A DNA stretch of 64,000 nucleotides from Lyophyllum atratum (GCA_014905825.1 JACGCN010000006.1:558001-622000); one strand, 5' to 3'. Positions 1-11,394 are shown, counted from the first letter of the stretch. Notes: generated from the sequence alone by a model not told the origin. Made by a program: numbers and translations.

Positions 1-1737
1 GGCGGAACACTGCGTCAGGCAGATGGGACGGCGTGGATGGCGTTTTATTGTCTTAACATGTACGCCATACATTACCTTTCTGACATGGATCGATGCTGAC
101 CTGGGTGATCGAAGGTTGAACATGGCGCTTGAGCTCGCTAAACACAATCCAGTCTACGAGGACATCGCGTCCAAGTTCTTTGAGGTCCGTTTATCTATCT
201 GATGCACGTACAATACTCGACTGACCTCCTTACAGCACTTCATCTTCATCGCCGATGCCATGACTTACAAGGAGGGCGACGATGAAATCAGCCTCTGGAA
301 CGACCAGGACGGGATGTACTACGACGCCATCGAATTCGGGCCCGGCAATGCCATGCAGCTCCCCGTCCGCAGCCTCGTGGGGCTCATTCCCCTATATGGG
401 ACCCTGGTCCTCGAGCCCGCCGTGCTGAACCGCTTCCCGGGATTCAAGAAACGCGTGGAATGGTTCCTGGACAACCGGCCCGAGGTGTCGGCGAGGAACA
501 TGGCCAATATGAAAGGTAACATTCATGCCACCTACCCTCCGACCGGTTCTTCGTTGCTGATGTGTGCAGTTGGCGGGAAGGAGCAGAGGAGACTTTTGGC
601 CCTGGCGAGCAAGGAACGCCTCGTAAGGATTTTGGAGAAGATGTTGGATGAGGATGAGTTTTTGAGTGAGCATGGGATTAGATCGTGCGTTTTGAGTGCT
701 TCTTGTTTCTGTCATTCGACTGACTTCCTTTTGTCTTCCCGCATATAGCCTGTCCAAAGCACATAAAGATCATCCGTGGGGGATGGACGTGAACGGTCAG
801 CGTTATGAGGTCGGGTACTGGCCCGGAGATTCGAAGTCGGGGATGTTTGGTGGGAACTCGAACTGGAGAGGTCCGATCTGTGGGTGCCTTCTTCAAATTC
901 TTGTTTGTCATTAGGCTTATCCTTTATCCTCAGGGCTGGCTACGAACTTCCTACTTATCGAAAGTCTACAACGATTTTACCAGTACTACGGCGATGATTT
1001 GCAGGTCAAGTTCTCACTCACAATCAAATTATCTGGCAAGTTGTTGATGATGATGTTTTCACTACAGGTTGAATGCCCTACTGGGAGTGGCGACTACATG
1101 AATCTGGTTGGTGTGGCCGAGGAGATTCAGCACCGTATAATCCACATCTTCGGTCGCGATATGGAGGGGCGCCGCGCCACGAACGGCGGAAACGCCAAAC
1201 TTGACCATGATCCCCACTTCCGCGACTATGTCTGGTTCTATGAGGTGGGTACACTTCATTTTACGCCATACGTTTTGTCTTATGCGTGCACTCTCTAGTT
1301 CTTCCATGCGGATAACGGCCGCGGACTTGGGGCATCGCATCAGACTGGCTGGTAAGTCCTCCTTCCATCGTAGACCTACAAACAACTGATGAAAGACAAC
1401 TTGTATTTACCAGGTCCGGTCTTGTAGCGTATCATATTCTCCAAAGTGGCGTGAGCTGCCGCCTGCCAAAGACGCCGAAGAGTGAGACTTCCGCACCCCC
1501 TGTGCTATTTCTATGTTGATTGATTAATGTACGCAGCGCCTCGGAGTCTCGCGCATCATTACTTCGACGATGTGAGTGTCCGATCGCATTTTGCATTGTC
1601 CTGCCAAGAGCTAAAAATGGGCTGTTTTTCAGATTTCCGATGCTGTTTCCGAGGCTGGCGACGATACCAAGTCGGCATTTAGTGCCTATCCTGATTCCGT
1701 ACACACGCTTGGCGATCTCTCTCCTGATGCTTTATAG
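1..1737 (+). CDS. GH63/MGH1-like glycoside hydrolase, C-terminal part (5' end outside window)
   Basis: The gene enters from the left edge and ends at TAG 1735-1737. About nine short introns can be placed (for example 60-114 and 185-235), and the joined exons form one continuous protein. It carries blocks typical of the fungal GH63 / mannosylglycerate-hydrolase-like (alpha/alpha)6-barrel family: QADGTAWMAFYC, the acidic FIADAMTYKEGDDEISLW, a VRSLVGLIPLYG segment, GNSNWRGPIWLATNF, and GASHQTGWSGLVAYHI near the C-terminus. Members act on alpha-linked glucosides or mannosides; the substrate cannot be read from the sequence. The N-terminal half lies outside the window. The last 45 or so residues are low in conservation-like features and end in LSPDAL. 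Family assignment is from remembered motifs; exon borders are from phase and GT/AG only. Confidence 0.8.
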
Positions 1738-2634
1738 ATTCGATGCTGCTGCGCCACATCTTTTACGTACGATTCCATGGACTTGACAGGCTCATACACG
1801 CAATGCAACATAAATCGTCATCATCGCACTTTTCGGCTGCCATTTGTAGAGATAAAGACTTGTACATGTAGAACTTGGCCGGGTGGTTAGAGGGTGCTAT
1901 TAGGGATAGATACGTGCATGATATCATAAATACAGTTCAATCATATGTTATAACGTGAATCGAACAATGCGGAACACGATACTGCGCAGGAGTATTCTGT
2001 GATGAAGGAGCACAGAGGGCGGTTGAGCCTCGGACTTAGTTTCTTGGAGTCTACATCATGGTGACAGAGGCTCGACCCGTAGCACCGTACAGTCAATTGT
2101 CTGGTATAAAGCAGAGAATCTGATGCATGGTGACTCGAGCTTGAAAGAGCACAACTGGCGTGCGCGACTTGTGTTGATCGTAAACGCGTCCTGTAAACAC
2201 TGACAAACCTCTATCGCCATCACGTCTCCTTCAGCGTGAAGACTGACCACAACTCCCCTGGTCCTATCTGGATGTTCTAATGCGCGGGGCGAAGAATGCG
2301 CAGGTTGATTAGAGCATCAGGAGTCTTTGGCAACGCAAGCACAGCATTGCTCTGATCTCTGCCATGCCTATGAGTCGTCGAGGTTCAAGCTAATTGCGAC
2401 AGCGCACCTGCCCCCGTCTCTCGAGTACCGCCTATTCAGAACGTTCATTTATACGTATCACTACGGTTGAAGGCAGGTTGAAGGCGGTGCCGCGTCGTGT
2501 CAAACCTGACTCGTTCTGACAGACATCGGTCAAGTCAAGGCGGTCGCGACAGCCTAACAGCCTTCAGGTTCAAATGTCCCAGTTTCGCTTTTATGGACAG
2601 TTATCTCGCGCCATCCTAGAATCTTAACTCCACA
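1738..2634. other. Intergenic region, 3' side of GH63-like gene and promoter of RWD-PARP gene
   Basis: No convincing coding stretch is visible. The right part, from about 2275 to the next ATG, is similar to the sequence at about 4530-4890 and was copied together with the start of the following gene. Shared landmarks are a CATCAGGAGTC(T/C)TTGG block followed by a (C/T)GCTCTG(A/T)T segment. Confidence 0.5.
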
Positions 2635-4154
2635 ATGTCCTCCTTAGAACGCGACGAGGAGCTCCTCAGCTTGCAGTCCATCTACTGCGACGTCTTCAAC
2701 GCATTCGAGGCTGTCGATGACACTCATTTCCGGTTCCGCTCCGTCCCCATCGTTCTTTCCATCATGCTGCCCCTCTCGTACCCCGACCCATCACATGTGC
2801 CGGAAATCTCAATAGACTCCGAAGGACTTGGAGTCAGTAAGCTCCAAATGTTCCAGCTCCGGATGCGGTTGGAGGCGATATTACAAGATAAACCTGGGGA
2901 ACCTCTCCTGTTCGAACTGACCGAAGAAACCAGGGAATTCACCGACGGTCTTCGGGAGGATGTGAGAATGTGCCTGGAGGAGGAAGAGGAGGAAGAGGAC
3001 TGGGGAGATTACACCATTGATGATCATGACCTCGATAGACGTATCTTTTTGCATGCGACTCGTTCCGCGTCTCTACTTCTGATACCATCGACCCTATAGG
3101 TGTTACTGACTACGCGAAAGTCGAATCCCACATGGGTTTTACAGGGATACAGAGTATTATGTCACAGCTACCTAGGACCATCAGGCTCCTTCATGCGGAA
3201 ATTGTCTTACGCACCGACCTCCGCCAGCGATATCTAAACATGCGTCGAAAGATCCAAGAACTTGCCACTCAAGGGATCAAGGATCGCCGTGCGAAGGACG
3301 TGGCTTGGGACAAGTACGGGAAGGAAGAGGTGGTGTTCCACGGGACGTTGCGTCAGAATGTTGGCTCTATCGTCAGGTCTGGATTTGTAGTACCTGGGGA
3401 GAAAACAGTAACGGGAGAAAGTGTGTCAGTGCGATGTGGGTCGACGTGGGGACAGGTGAGGCGTCGTTGCGCGTGACACGAACATTACTTATCGCATACA
3501 CAGGGAATCTATACCTCGCCTGAACCAGAATTTAGCCTTAGGTGAGTACCTCCTGAAATGTTCATTGTAGACTTTGCTGATCTGGCTGCGCATATTCTTA
3601 TCTACTAGCTACACGGATCATACGCGAGAGGGCGAAGTCAAAGGTCATCGCCGTCTCATTCCTGGGCAGAAACTTGTACGTCGACTCCTCAATCCGTTAT
3701 CCACCAGTCGCTTATTACCCCAAAGATCGTGTCCGCGGTCTTAATGGGCCGACGCTGCAACATGACCGCCACGCTACGCTCCATTCCCGGTGTGAAGCAA
3801 GGCTTCGACAGCCACGTCTCCCCCAACAAAATGGAATACATCGTCTTCAACTCTGCTCAAGTCCTCCCGCTCTATGTCCTCCACCTCGGCAACGGTCCCG
3901 TCAAATCCGAGGTGCCCAGGGGCTTGACTATCGTCCAATCTAAGCCTGCGCAGTTCGAAGGGAACTTAACTAAATACGCGCGCAAGCACCTTCCTATGGG
4001 GTTCGGCGCGGCGAGTGGCCATCGATTCGTCGTTGAGGCGATTGCGTCCATTGATGACGATGAAGAACTGTGGGGTGAATACCAACACGATGTTGACATG
4101 GCCGGGGAGTTCCAGTTAGAACGTCGGCTAGATCTATGGAGGAGCCCTTACTGA
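2635..4154 (+). CDS. RWD domain protein with C-terminal PARP-type ADP-ribosyltransferase-like domain
   Basis: Starts at ATG 2635 and ends at TGA 4152-4154, with introns near 3041-3099, 3457-3504, 3542-3608 and 3676-3726. Residues 1 to about 115 read as an RWD domain (DEELLSLQSIYCDVF, then LPLSYPDPSHVPEI), followed by an acidic Glu run. The second half contains VVFHGTLRQNVGSIVRSGF, RCGSTWGQGIYTSPEPEFSL and VSAVLMGRRCNMT. These match the HG...NV.SI...G, G.GIY.S...S..Y and late V..VL.GR blocks of PARP-like catalytic domains found with ubiquitin-pathway folds in fungi. RWD modules mediate protein contacts in ubiquitin and translation-control pathways. Whether it ADP-ribosylates protein or nucleic acid is unknown. 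A decayed copy of its 5' end lies just downstream. Confidence 0.8.
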
Positions 4155-4529
4155 TGATCTAGAGGGTCACTACGAAGGATAAACTGCGCCTCGTCACGCA
4201 TACATTCTGTCCCTCGATTCTCGTGACGTGTCGAGCCCCCGAACAACATTGACCTCATTGTCATTCTTAACGGCTCTCCTTCGGATGGTCGATCCCAGCC
4301 TACCGACCTCTCGACGTTCATGAGGCTCGAAGGCTTTCGCCATCTTTAATTTCCGACAAGGGGTCATCTTCACCGCTGCCCGACTCCTAGTCATGAAATT
4401 CTAACACAAGCTCGACTTCGATCGCCATCTGCCTCCCCTCAGCCCACCCATACCAGATTACCAGAGCCTCCTCGACTCTATCTCACATGCTTTGATCACA
4501 CCTTCAACACTTTGGTATCATGGAGGGCG

Positions 4530-5065
4530 GAGATCTACCCCGCGCAGGTCGACCAGAACCATCAGGAGTCCTTGGTAACGCCAAGCACTGAATGCTCTGT
4601 TGAACGTCATCGGTTGTTCAATCGGATCACGACCTGGGCGATATCCACCTGTTTGGCGACAATTCAAATGTCTTGCCAAAAGCATCATTTACACCTAGCA
4701 CGCCGGTTGCTGGCGGTGTCCACTGTCACGTCGCGTTGACGTTGTCCGACCTGACTGGCTTTGATTGACGTCAGTCCAACTCAATGCTCGGTCGCAATAG
4801 TTCAACAGCATCGAAGGTCAACTGTCTAGGCTTTTGGTATTATAGATGATTTGTATCGCTGTATTCTAGCGACTGGCCATACAATGTTTTCATGAGAAAG
4901 CGGAGCTTATTAGCGTGCAGTCCATTTACTGTGACGCCTTCTACGCTTTTAAGGCTGTCGGCGACACACATTCCCGGTTTCGCTCCGTGACCATCGTCCT
5001 TCCATTATGCTGCCGCGGTAGTAACCCGACCCCTCACAAGTGCCAGGGATTTTAGGATGATGACG
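4530..5065 (+). repeat. Degenerate direct duplicate of 2275-2825
   Basis: The block follows the same order as 2275-2825: CATCAGGAGTCCTTGG, the GGCGGTG...GTC..ACCTGACT segment of the promoter, then the first coding codons. Similarity is interrupted by many substitutions and small indels and fades after about 5065, so only the promoter and roughly the first 55 codons were copied or kept. Confidence 0.7.
4884..5060 (+). pseudogene. Broken copy of the RWD-PARP gene start
   Basis: From ATG 4884 the sequence parallels the opening of the gene at 2635. Stretches such as GCAGTCCAT(T)TACTG(T)GACG and GGTTTCGCTCCGTGACCATCG are clearly homologous. The frame is lost at once: the start is followed by an early TGA, and further stops and indels occur before CCCGACCCCTCACAAGTGCC, which corresponds to the YPDPSHVP codons of the intact gene. 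No RWD core or PARP domain remains. It is non-coding and older than a recent duplication, judging by its divergence. Confidence 0.75.
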
Positions 5066-5456
5066 CTCAGGCACAGCGTTTGAAGCCAACCTCATGAAAC
5101 CTAAACCTACAGAAACCAAGGGCGCATCGCGACGCTCAGTCTATATGAAATGTTTATCTATTTCAAGTTTCCCGTTAAATCTTCGTACATATGTACTTCT
5201 ACTTTATTCGTAGCCCTCGTAATATATTAAGCATGTACAAGGGAGGTAGTCCAAGCTTGTCCCCGATAATCGTATCGTAAGATATAAATCCATTTCGTTC
5301 TAGCGTGAAGATGAATATAGTCGTGGTTGTGGGCGTCCATGTTGTCTAGTTGTCTATGGTGAAAAAAATGCTCTAGTGGTGTGGATAGTTGATGAATCGT
5401 AACGAAAGGAAGATGTCATGGTAATCTGGATGAGGAAGGAGCTGCGCGACCATGCA

Positions 5457-7650
5457 TTAGACGGTCTGCCCCTTCTCCTGCTCAGCTTCCTGAGCGAGCT
5501 CTTTTGCGATTTTGAGATCCTACGTGGCGAAAAGATGATCAGCCGATGTCAAAGTCAGTAGGGCCGTAGGTAACGTACGATGCATGGTGCAAATTTGCTC
5601 CGTGCGCGTATTCTGGGGCCATAGATATAGAACAAGTATGGGCTTGGCGCCAGGACAAGTAGGATAAGAGCGAGGAGTGTCGCCGCCCAGTTAACGCCCA
5701 GCTAAGGATGGGAATGAGTACGTTGCATATCTGATGAAAGGTGTCACAACTTACGTTGTTGAACATCTGCACGGTGAAGAGAGGGAAGGCAGCAGCGACC
5801 GCCGAACGAATCATGGTGTTGGCCGCAAAGGCCGAGGCGCTGTACATCAGGTACGTATCAATGAGGTAACTCTGGAAAGCATAGTCAGAAGGCCGCTCAG
5901 ATTGTAGAAGAATGTGGAACATACCAAGAACGACATGAAGATCATGCTGATGCTGAACCCGATCATGATCGTGCTGAGTGCCGGCACGTACCACGGCACA
6001 CTTGAGTACTCCCCGGTCCATCCAAGCCAAAACGCGCCAACGACGAGACCAGGGCCCCCAATCATCGCTCCGAAAAGCCTCTGCTCCGGCGGCGGGAAGC
6101 CCCTCCACTTGCGGATGAGCTCAGGATAGTGTGAGCTCAGGCGGTAATTAAGCCACGACCCGAGCGTCGTGCCAATTCCAATACCGATGAAGATGAGGCC
6201 GTCTTGAGCGATGGTGAAGCCGTGCCTTTTGATGAAGATGATGGGGAAGGCTTGGAAGACTGGAGGGGGGCGGGTTAGTGGGAAGACTAGGCCTGAAGAA
6301 GCAGGACGTACGGGCGTAGAGAACACCATAGACGAGGGAGAGGTAGATGGTGATGAGAACCAAGACGGGCTCCATGAAGAGCATGTGGAAGGGGCGGTAG
6401 AGGGTGCGGTGGACGACACCCTTGATGGACCAATCCTGCTTCTCGTGCTCTGCGTAGATGTTTTTGTTGACAACAGGGTCCGCCTTGCGAAGCGTTTTGG
6501 CCTATGACTGAGGTTAGAACGCCTCCTTACACGACGCTGTTAATGTCACAAACCTTCTTCAACATGATGATCGGAGCGTAGGTCTCAGGGATGGTAGCGA
6601 TGACGATAACCGTGCAGGTCCCGGCGAACATCATCATCACCCAGAAGACCCATCTCCAGCTCAAATGGCTTTCGACAATGCTAAAGAAATAGCTTTCAAT
6701 TTCGAAGTCTTATCAGTCATCATCACAGAACTCACTATCCGCTGACAATGGGGCCTAGCACGGGACCAAGGAATACGCTGGCCGTAAACAAGCTCGTGGC
6801 TGGTCCTCGTCCGGCTGCAGACCAGATGTCGGCGATAACGCCTATTCAAGAGTCAGATCAGCAAGTTTACGACATCACTAAGGCGTGTTACGTACCACCA
6901 CAGTTCGTTATAGGTGCGGCCGCGAAGAAACCAGAAAGGAATCGCGTGACGAGAAGTGTCTCGATGTTGGGTGCCAGTGCTTGGCCGAGATGGAAGAGGG
7001 TGTAACAGGTCATAGTGAGCATGAATATCGGTCGTCGGCCTACGAGCTCACTTCCTGGACCCCAGAATAAGGGCTGATGGAGGCGTCAGTATGGGCGAGA
7101 CTGTGAAATGAGTGGGAGAACGTACCCCAGTCGTGTAGCCCAATAGAAATACCGTGGTGATCAAGTACGTCACTTCTGCCTTTACATTGAATTGTCTGGC
7201 CAGCTGCGCAACAGCTGATGTTGGCGCCGACGAGGCGAATGTGCTATCATGACAAGACAATGAGCATCGACTAGGGGAAGGCAGGACTGAGGGGATTTAC
7301 ACATTCACTGTCATCACCGAACAGAGTACTGTGATAAACCACTTATACGCCGTCGACCAGTTCTGGGGGTTCTGGGGGTCGTCTGGCCCATCCCAAGAAA
7401 CCTGGCTGCCGTCGATCGTCTCTTCAGGGTCGGGGTCGGCAGTGCCGTCAGGTAGCTGTGGAGGGGGGTCGCGGATATCATCGCCACCATACTTCTCCAG
7501 TCGTAGCTCGTTTTGCTTGATCTCCTGGTCCAAGGGACTGTGCGTAATCTTAAACGCGGGTTCATGGCGACTTGGGCCCCCAACCGCGTCAACGATTGTC
7601 GTGGTAGAGGACCGAGCGGAATTGTGGAACGCCTGCAAAGTCTGCGACAT
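5457..7650 (-). CDS. MFS transporter, DHA1 drug/polyamine-type efflux
   Basis: Read on the minus strand from ATG 7650 to TAA 5457-5459 with at least six short introns. The N-terminal 100 or so residues are hydrophilic and end in DDPQNPQNWSTAYKW, the usual cytosolic lead-in of DHA1 transporters. Then come membrane segments including LITTVFLLGYTTG, the loop PLFWGPGSELVGRRPIF (the MFS motif-A region), FFAAAPITNCGGVIAD with the usual conserved turn, and LGPVLGPIVSG (motif C type). The C-terminus is a short Glu/Lys/Gln tail. Layout matches 12-helix proton antiporters near yeast Tpo1/Flr1, which export polyamines or xenobiotics at the plasma membrane. The actual substrate is unknown. Confidence 0.88.
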
Positions 7651-8966
7651 CGTAGAAGGGATGGTTGGTCGCCGGTCAAGGCTGAGTTCTGCTTATCTGG
7701 TTGAAAAAAACGCCTCTCACTTTTCTATGCGAGTATGACTGATCATCTCATGGTCCGGGAAGGATATGCCGGTGCGCTTAGATTGCTTTGTTTACTAGAA
7801 AATTCTGCATTAATTTTTGTGGTTGCCACACACCCGTTGCGGGCTTGCCGGGGCCGTTCCGAGGCGGGATTGACTGAACGATCATTACGCAAAACGATCG
7901 CAGAGGTCAGAAAAGGTCAGAAACAGTCAAAAACGTGGGGCTCGCCGACATCGTATGCTCTGCCTGATAGAACGTTTGAATGCTCGAGATAATGGAGAGG
8001 AAGAGGTACCCACCCTCCACCTTTTGCTTGCGTAACTATCTTCGTAATTACACACCGTTCGGTTTTACAGTCACCGGAGCTGAGGCCGGCTTCGGAAGCC
8101 GGATGCGAGGCGCTTGTACCATACCCGGTCAGGGGTTGTAGCAAAGGGTGGCGACCAGGTGGCGGGGCAACTGCGCAGCCCGAACGCTGAAAGTAGGGCG
8201 TTGACCTCCTCAATCCTCGCACTTATTTCTCTTCTGGAGCGAGGCTTTATGGATCAAGGACCGCCTGGCGAAGATCATGCAGAGCCAGCTAGTGACTTGT
8301 AGCTGGGTTATACGACTGTTGCAAGGTATTTCCTCCTTTTATGTTGTGGGCGGCTGGATGCTAACCTGCATGACCGCAGTCTGGGGTGGCGCTATGTGGT
8401 GGACTGATGTAGATTATCGAGGATGCAGCCGACGGTAAACATAGGTCTGAGCTTGTGCCACCCGACGGGAACGTACCTGTAAGCTTCAATCTTGTCCGAC
8501 CTTATCCTCTCCGTCCCAACGGGTCCCTATTCTCGTTGCCCTTGCCTATCTAATATGTCGTCTCCTTCGCCGTCGTTCAACGTTCAAACACCGGTGCCAC
8601 ATCTGATAGGTTACAGTCCGTATTTAATTGGCGCCAATCCTTGGAGGGCCATGCTGTGTAATGATTGGCCGACATCGCGGACACGGCATCTACCATTTCC
8701 AGTTTCTCACAACTGCCATCATCAGAGAGGGAGTATTGGAGTCGAGATCATCAGGGATGGCACGAATCCCACCCAGCTGCCCTTCATCGTCGTCAGTCAC
8801 GAGCTCCTGGTAGGTCATCTCTTCTATGGATGTAGATGCTTTAGTTTGGTGCAGGCAAACATATCAGCGCAGGTGATAGCGAGGTGGCAAGGGAACCCCA
8901 TGCGAGATATCTGACTACCTAGAACAGGATGGCGAATGGAAGGCTGGAACTAATATGAATGTCCCC
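7651..8966. other. Intergenic region upstream of MFS transporter
   Basis: About 1.3 kb without a supported gene; several open frames of 60-140 codons exist but look random. A perfect palindrome CCGGCTTCGGAAGCCGG lies at 8086-8102, about 440 bp upstream of the transporter ATG. It contains CGG-N9-CCG, a spacing that a Zn2Cys6 regulator could bind, but this is only a pattern. Confidence 0.35.
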
Positions 8967-9786
8967 TTAGCTGGAAGCCACCGGCACAGCTGGATCCAAG
9001 ACGGTGTCGCCCTCGTTCTCATCTGGCTCATTTTCATCTTCCCCGTCGTTGTCCAAATCTTCTACGCCATCGTCATCGCCATCTTCATCTACCTCATCTT
9101 CGTTTTCATCCACACCACTACTTCCGTCACTTTCATCTTCCTGTTCCAGTTCTACGGTCGCCTGGGTCGGAAGGTCAGTGGAAAAACGCACAGATGCCAG
9201 CTTAGGAAACGCACCTTGAATTTCAAGCCCTTGAGTGAGTTAGCCTGTCCTGCGACAACATCCGAGTCAGCGCTATCCTTCTTCTTCTCGAGTTCTAAGG
9301 TTGTCTAGGCAGAAAGGTCAAGAAGCGCTCATAGGCCTACCCTTGCCTGCTCTACCTTGAGTTTCAACCCGTTCAAGGTGGCGATGTCCTCAAGTGGTTT
9401 CAGCACTGAAGCTAGGGATTCGGAGATCAAATTCACGAGAGGTTCTGGTTCGGCGGGCTGGGGCGTAATGGCTTCAATGGGCGCCACACCAGCGCTAAAT
9501 AGCGTCGTGTTAGGCCTCATTAGCGTTGCACGTATTTCAAAGCCGTACGGATCATCTGCTTCGGCACGCGCCTCAATGTTGATAGCATGAGGCGTGGTGG
9601 GGTTCACCCTGTCCTCAAGAAGCTGCGCCAAGGATGGAACATGAGAAAGCGCAGTAGCATGCATCGATATCAGCAACATACCTTGGCCAACGCAGCGGGG
9701 CCGAGTTTGGACTTCCACAGAGGCAGGGCAGAGGAGATTTGAGCAATCGAAATGAGAGTTGCAAAGAGCGGAAGAGTGATCTTCAT
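8967..9786 (-). CDS. Small secreted protein A, acidic C-terminus (SSP family of this window)
   Basis: ATG 9786, stop 8967. Four exons fit without stops: 9682-9786, 9341-9622, 9215-9304 and 8967-9161 (35, 94, 30 and 65 codons; 223 residues), all introns phase 0. The second intron would be only 36 nt; if it is not used the protein ends three codons later. The N-terminus MKITLPLFATLISIAQISSA is a clear signal peptide followed by LPL. The mature part has two related segments (IATLNGLKLKVEQA and NSLKGLKFKATVEL). The last exon is almost all Asp/Glu with a few Gly/Ser/Asn, as in metal-binding or mineral-binding secreted proteins. A TATA-like CTATAAAG lies about 80 bp upstream of the ATG. The signal peptide resembles those of the genes at 11092, 24924 and 29405. 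Function unknown. Confidence 0.7.
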
Positions 9787-10554
9787 GTCGGGTAAAGAGT
9801 GACTGGGAGGCGAGTTTGATTTAGAGAGACGAGGCTGGGGTCCGTTCTCCACTGGTATGAGCTTTATAGGGAAAGATGGGACACATCTACAAGCGGACGC
9901 CTTCCTTTACGGCGGCCAAGGCGAGGAAGCGTTCCGTCGCGAATCGAAGACTGATTAAAATGCCTGAGATGAGTGTAGATCAGATCAGTCGAGGTGACGC
10001 ACCAAGGGTGAAGGAACGGATATTGTGCGGACAAGTCAGCGCGAATACATCCCGTCTGTTTGGATCCTGTCAAAGCGCACAGGTGACATGAGTAGAAACA
10101 CTCGACGGAGCTCCGATGAGTGACTTTCGTCTCTTTGCGGTGTTCGCAGGATTTGACATGCGAATCGAAGTTAGAATGTCAGCCTTAGATGTAGTTTTCT
10201 TTACTTGCGAGACATTGTCCACAGAGATAGATAAATTCCGAGGGAGAATGGCAGCGTCAATGAAAATGGGAGCCAACGCGCGAGCATTGGGCGAGTTGCG
10301 AGGTCTCGAGTTACGGTAAGGAGGGCTAGGTATTTCACTCTAGTGACATCGGAGGTGCATCTGAGCACAGGTCGATCAGAATCCACAGATACCTTGATCG
10401 TGAGTGCGTCCACGACTCGATATCGACAGGTTCAGTGGGAGCTTGTGCAGCGAAACGCTTTCCTTTTCTGTACTCCGTTTGATCATTCTTGCTTCGGGCG
10501 AGTTATGCAGTGCTGGAGTTTTTAAGACAATGCGCATCACCATTATCTGGCAGA
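9787..10554. other. Intergenic region between secreted-protein genes A and B
   Basis: Contains the TATA box of gene A near 9862-9869. Open frames of 60-77 codons on both strands overlap each other and none shows coding character. Confidence 0.4.
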
Positions 10555-10609
10555 ATGATATATCAGAAGCCCGTGGCTGTCTTACAGCCACGGACATTTG
10601 ATATATCAT
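10555..10609. repeat. Near-perfect inverted repeat (hairpin)
   Basis: The left arm (ATGATATATCA, then CCGTGGCTGT after a 5-nt interruption) pairs with the right arm (ACAGCCACGG, then TGATATATCAT), leaving a 3-nt loop. It lies just past the 3' end of secreted-protein gene B. It could be a tiny MITE remnant or a transcript-end hairpin. Confidence 0.7.
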
Positions 10610-10828
10610 ATTCCCAGCCTAGCCTGAGCCGGAACGAAGAGGAGACGCCTAAGTAACACAGTCAAGTGTGAGTACAGCGTGCATACAATGACCTCGAAGA
10701 AGCTCACATCGGTAGAGGACGGGAGGTCATTCGGTCCGATACCCAGGTGCAGTCCCTTGCGTGTCTCCATCGCTCTTGCCATCACTTTCCGCAGCGGCCT
10801 GATGAAATATACCAAGTTCTTCCATAAG

Positions 10829-11092
10829 TTAAGCTGAGAGAGGGCTATACATATCGAATGTATGTTCTCTCTCCTTCAATCCTTCGTCGCGAAGACCGGT
10901 GACATGAGTATGGGTATCCGTGTCTGCCATTATCTGGAGCGAGCCTGAGGATTGGCAAATGGCGCAACATGTTCTTATTTGCATTGTAACTACCTTGATA
11001 TCTCTGCCAAGAAGGCGATGGAGTGGAAGCCCCAAGGATACTTGAGCTATTGAGACGAGAGTCGCAAGGTACGGAAGAGTGGTAATCTTCAT
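10829..11092 (-). CDS. Small secreted protein B (same signal-peptide family)
   Basis: From ATG 11092 the first exon (10994-11092, 33 codons) encodes MKITTLPYLATLVSIAQ..., a signal peptide ending near LPL, and stops on a Lys codon at a phase-0 donor. This is the same organisation as genes A and C. A 60-nt intron would rejoin a frame ending at TAA 10829. Because 60 is a multiple of three and has no stop, unspliced reading also gives an open 87-codon frame. A longer form with further exons reaching about 10640 is possible, since donor/acceptor pairs exist there. The mature part is short and hydrophilic with no recognised domain. The 100-bp direct repeat shared with the kinase-like gene lies about 180 bp upstream. 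Confidence 0.55.
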   Translation of the reverse strand: MKITTLPYLATLVSIAQVSLGLPLHRLLGRDIKVVTMQIRTCCAICQSSGSLQIMADTDTHTHVTGLRDEGLKEREHTFDMYSPLSA

Positions 11093-11272
11093 CGTGGATC
11101 AAAAGAGGTGTGGGAGTGACAGACGTACCACAATCACTTCTACTCAAGCACTCCAGAAGGGTTCAAGGAAACTGGTGTCATGCGAGGAAAACCCTTCCGA
11201 GCGAGGTTAGGCTGGACATGATGAATGTGAAAGTGGTCTTTATAACGAAACATATCAGCGAACTAGATTGTA

Positions 11273-11372
11273 GGGAATGACTGATAGACTTGTCCGCTCA
11301 AATAGTCTAGTTTGCCTAAGAAGAGTTGATATTGCCGCCTGTACAGCACGGAAAGGTTCACAGGATGAAGAA
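11273..11372. repeat. 100-bp direct repeat, left copy
   Basis: Aligns without gaps to 12283-12382 with about 13 mismatches (roughly 87% identical), beginning GGGAATGACTGATAGACTTG and ending CACAGGATGAAGAA. It ends 22 bp before the kinase-like gene's stop codon. Confidence 0.9.
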
Positions 11373-11394
11373 CGTGAGAGCTACGCAAAACATA

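Larger units (their letters stand above)
4155..5456. other. Region between convergent genes, holding a decayed segmental duplicate
   Basis: Apart from the duplicated block at about 4530-5065 there is no gene-like reading frame. The right end (5066-5456) is AT-rich and probably carries the 3' untranslated region of the minus-strand transporter. Confidence 0.5.

Noticed and set aside
8492..8914. 140-codon plus-strand frame
   Set aside because: No domain, no splice context and the alternative frame over the same bases is equally open.
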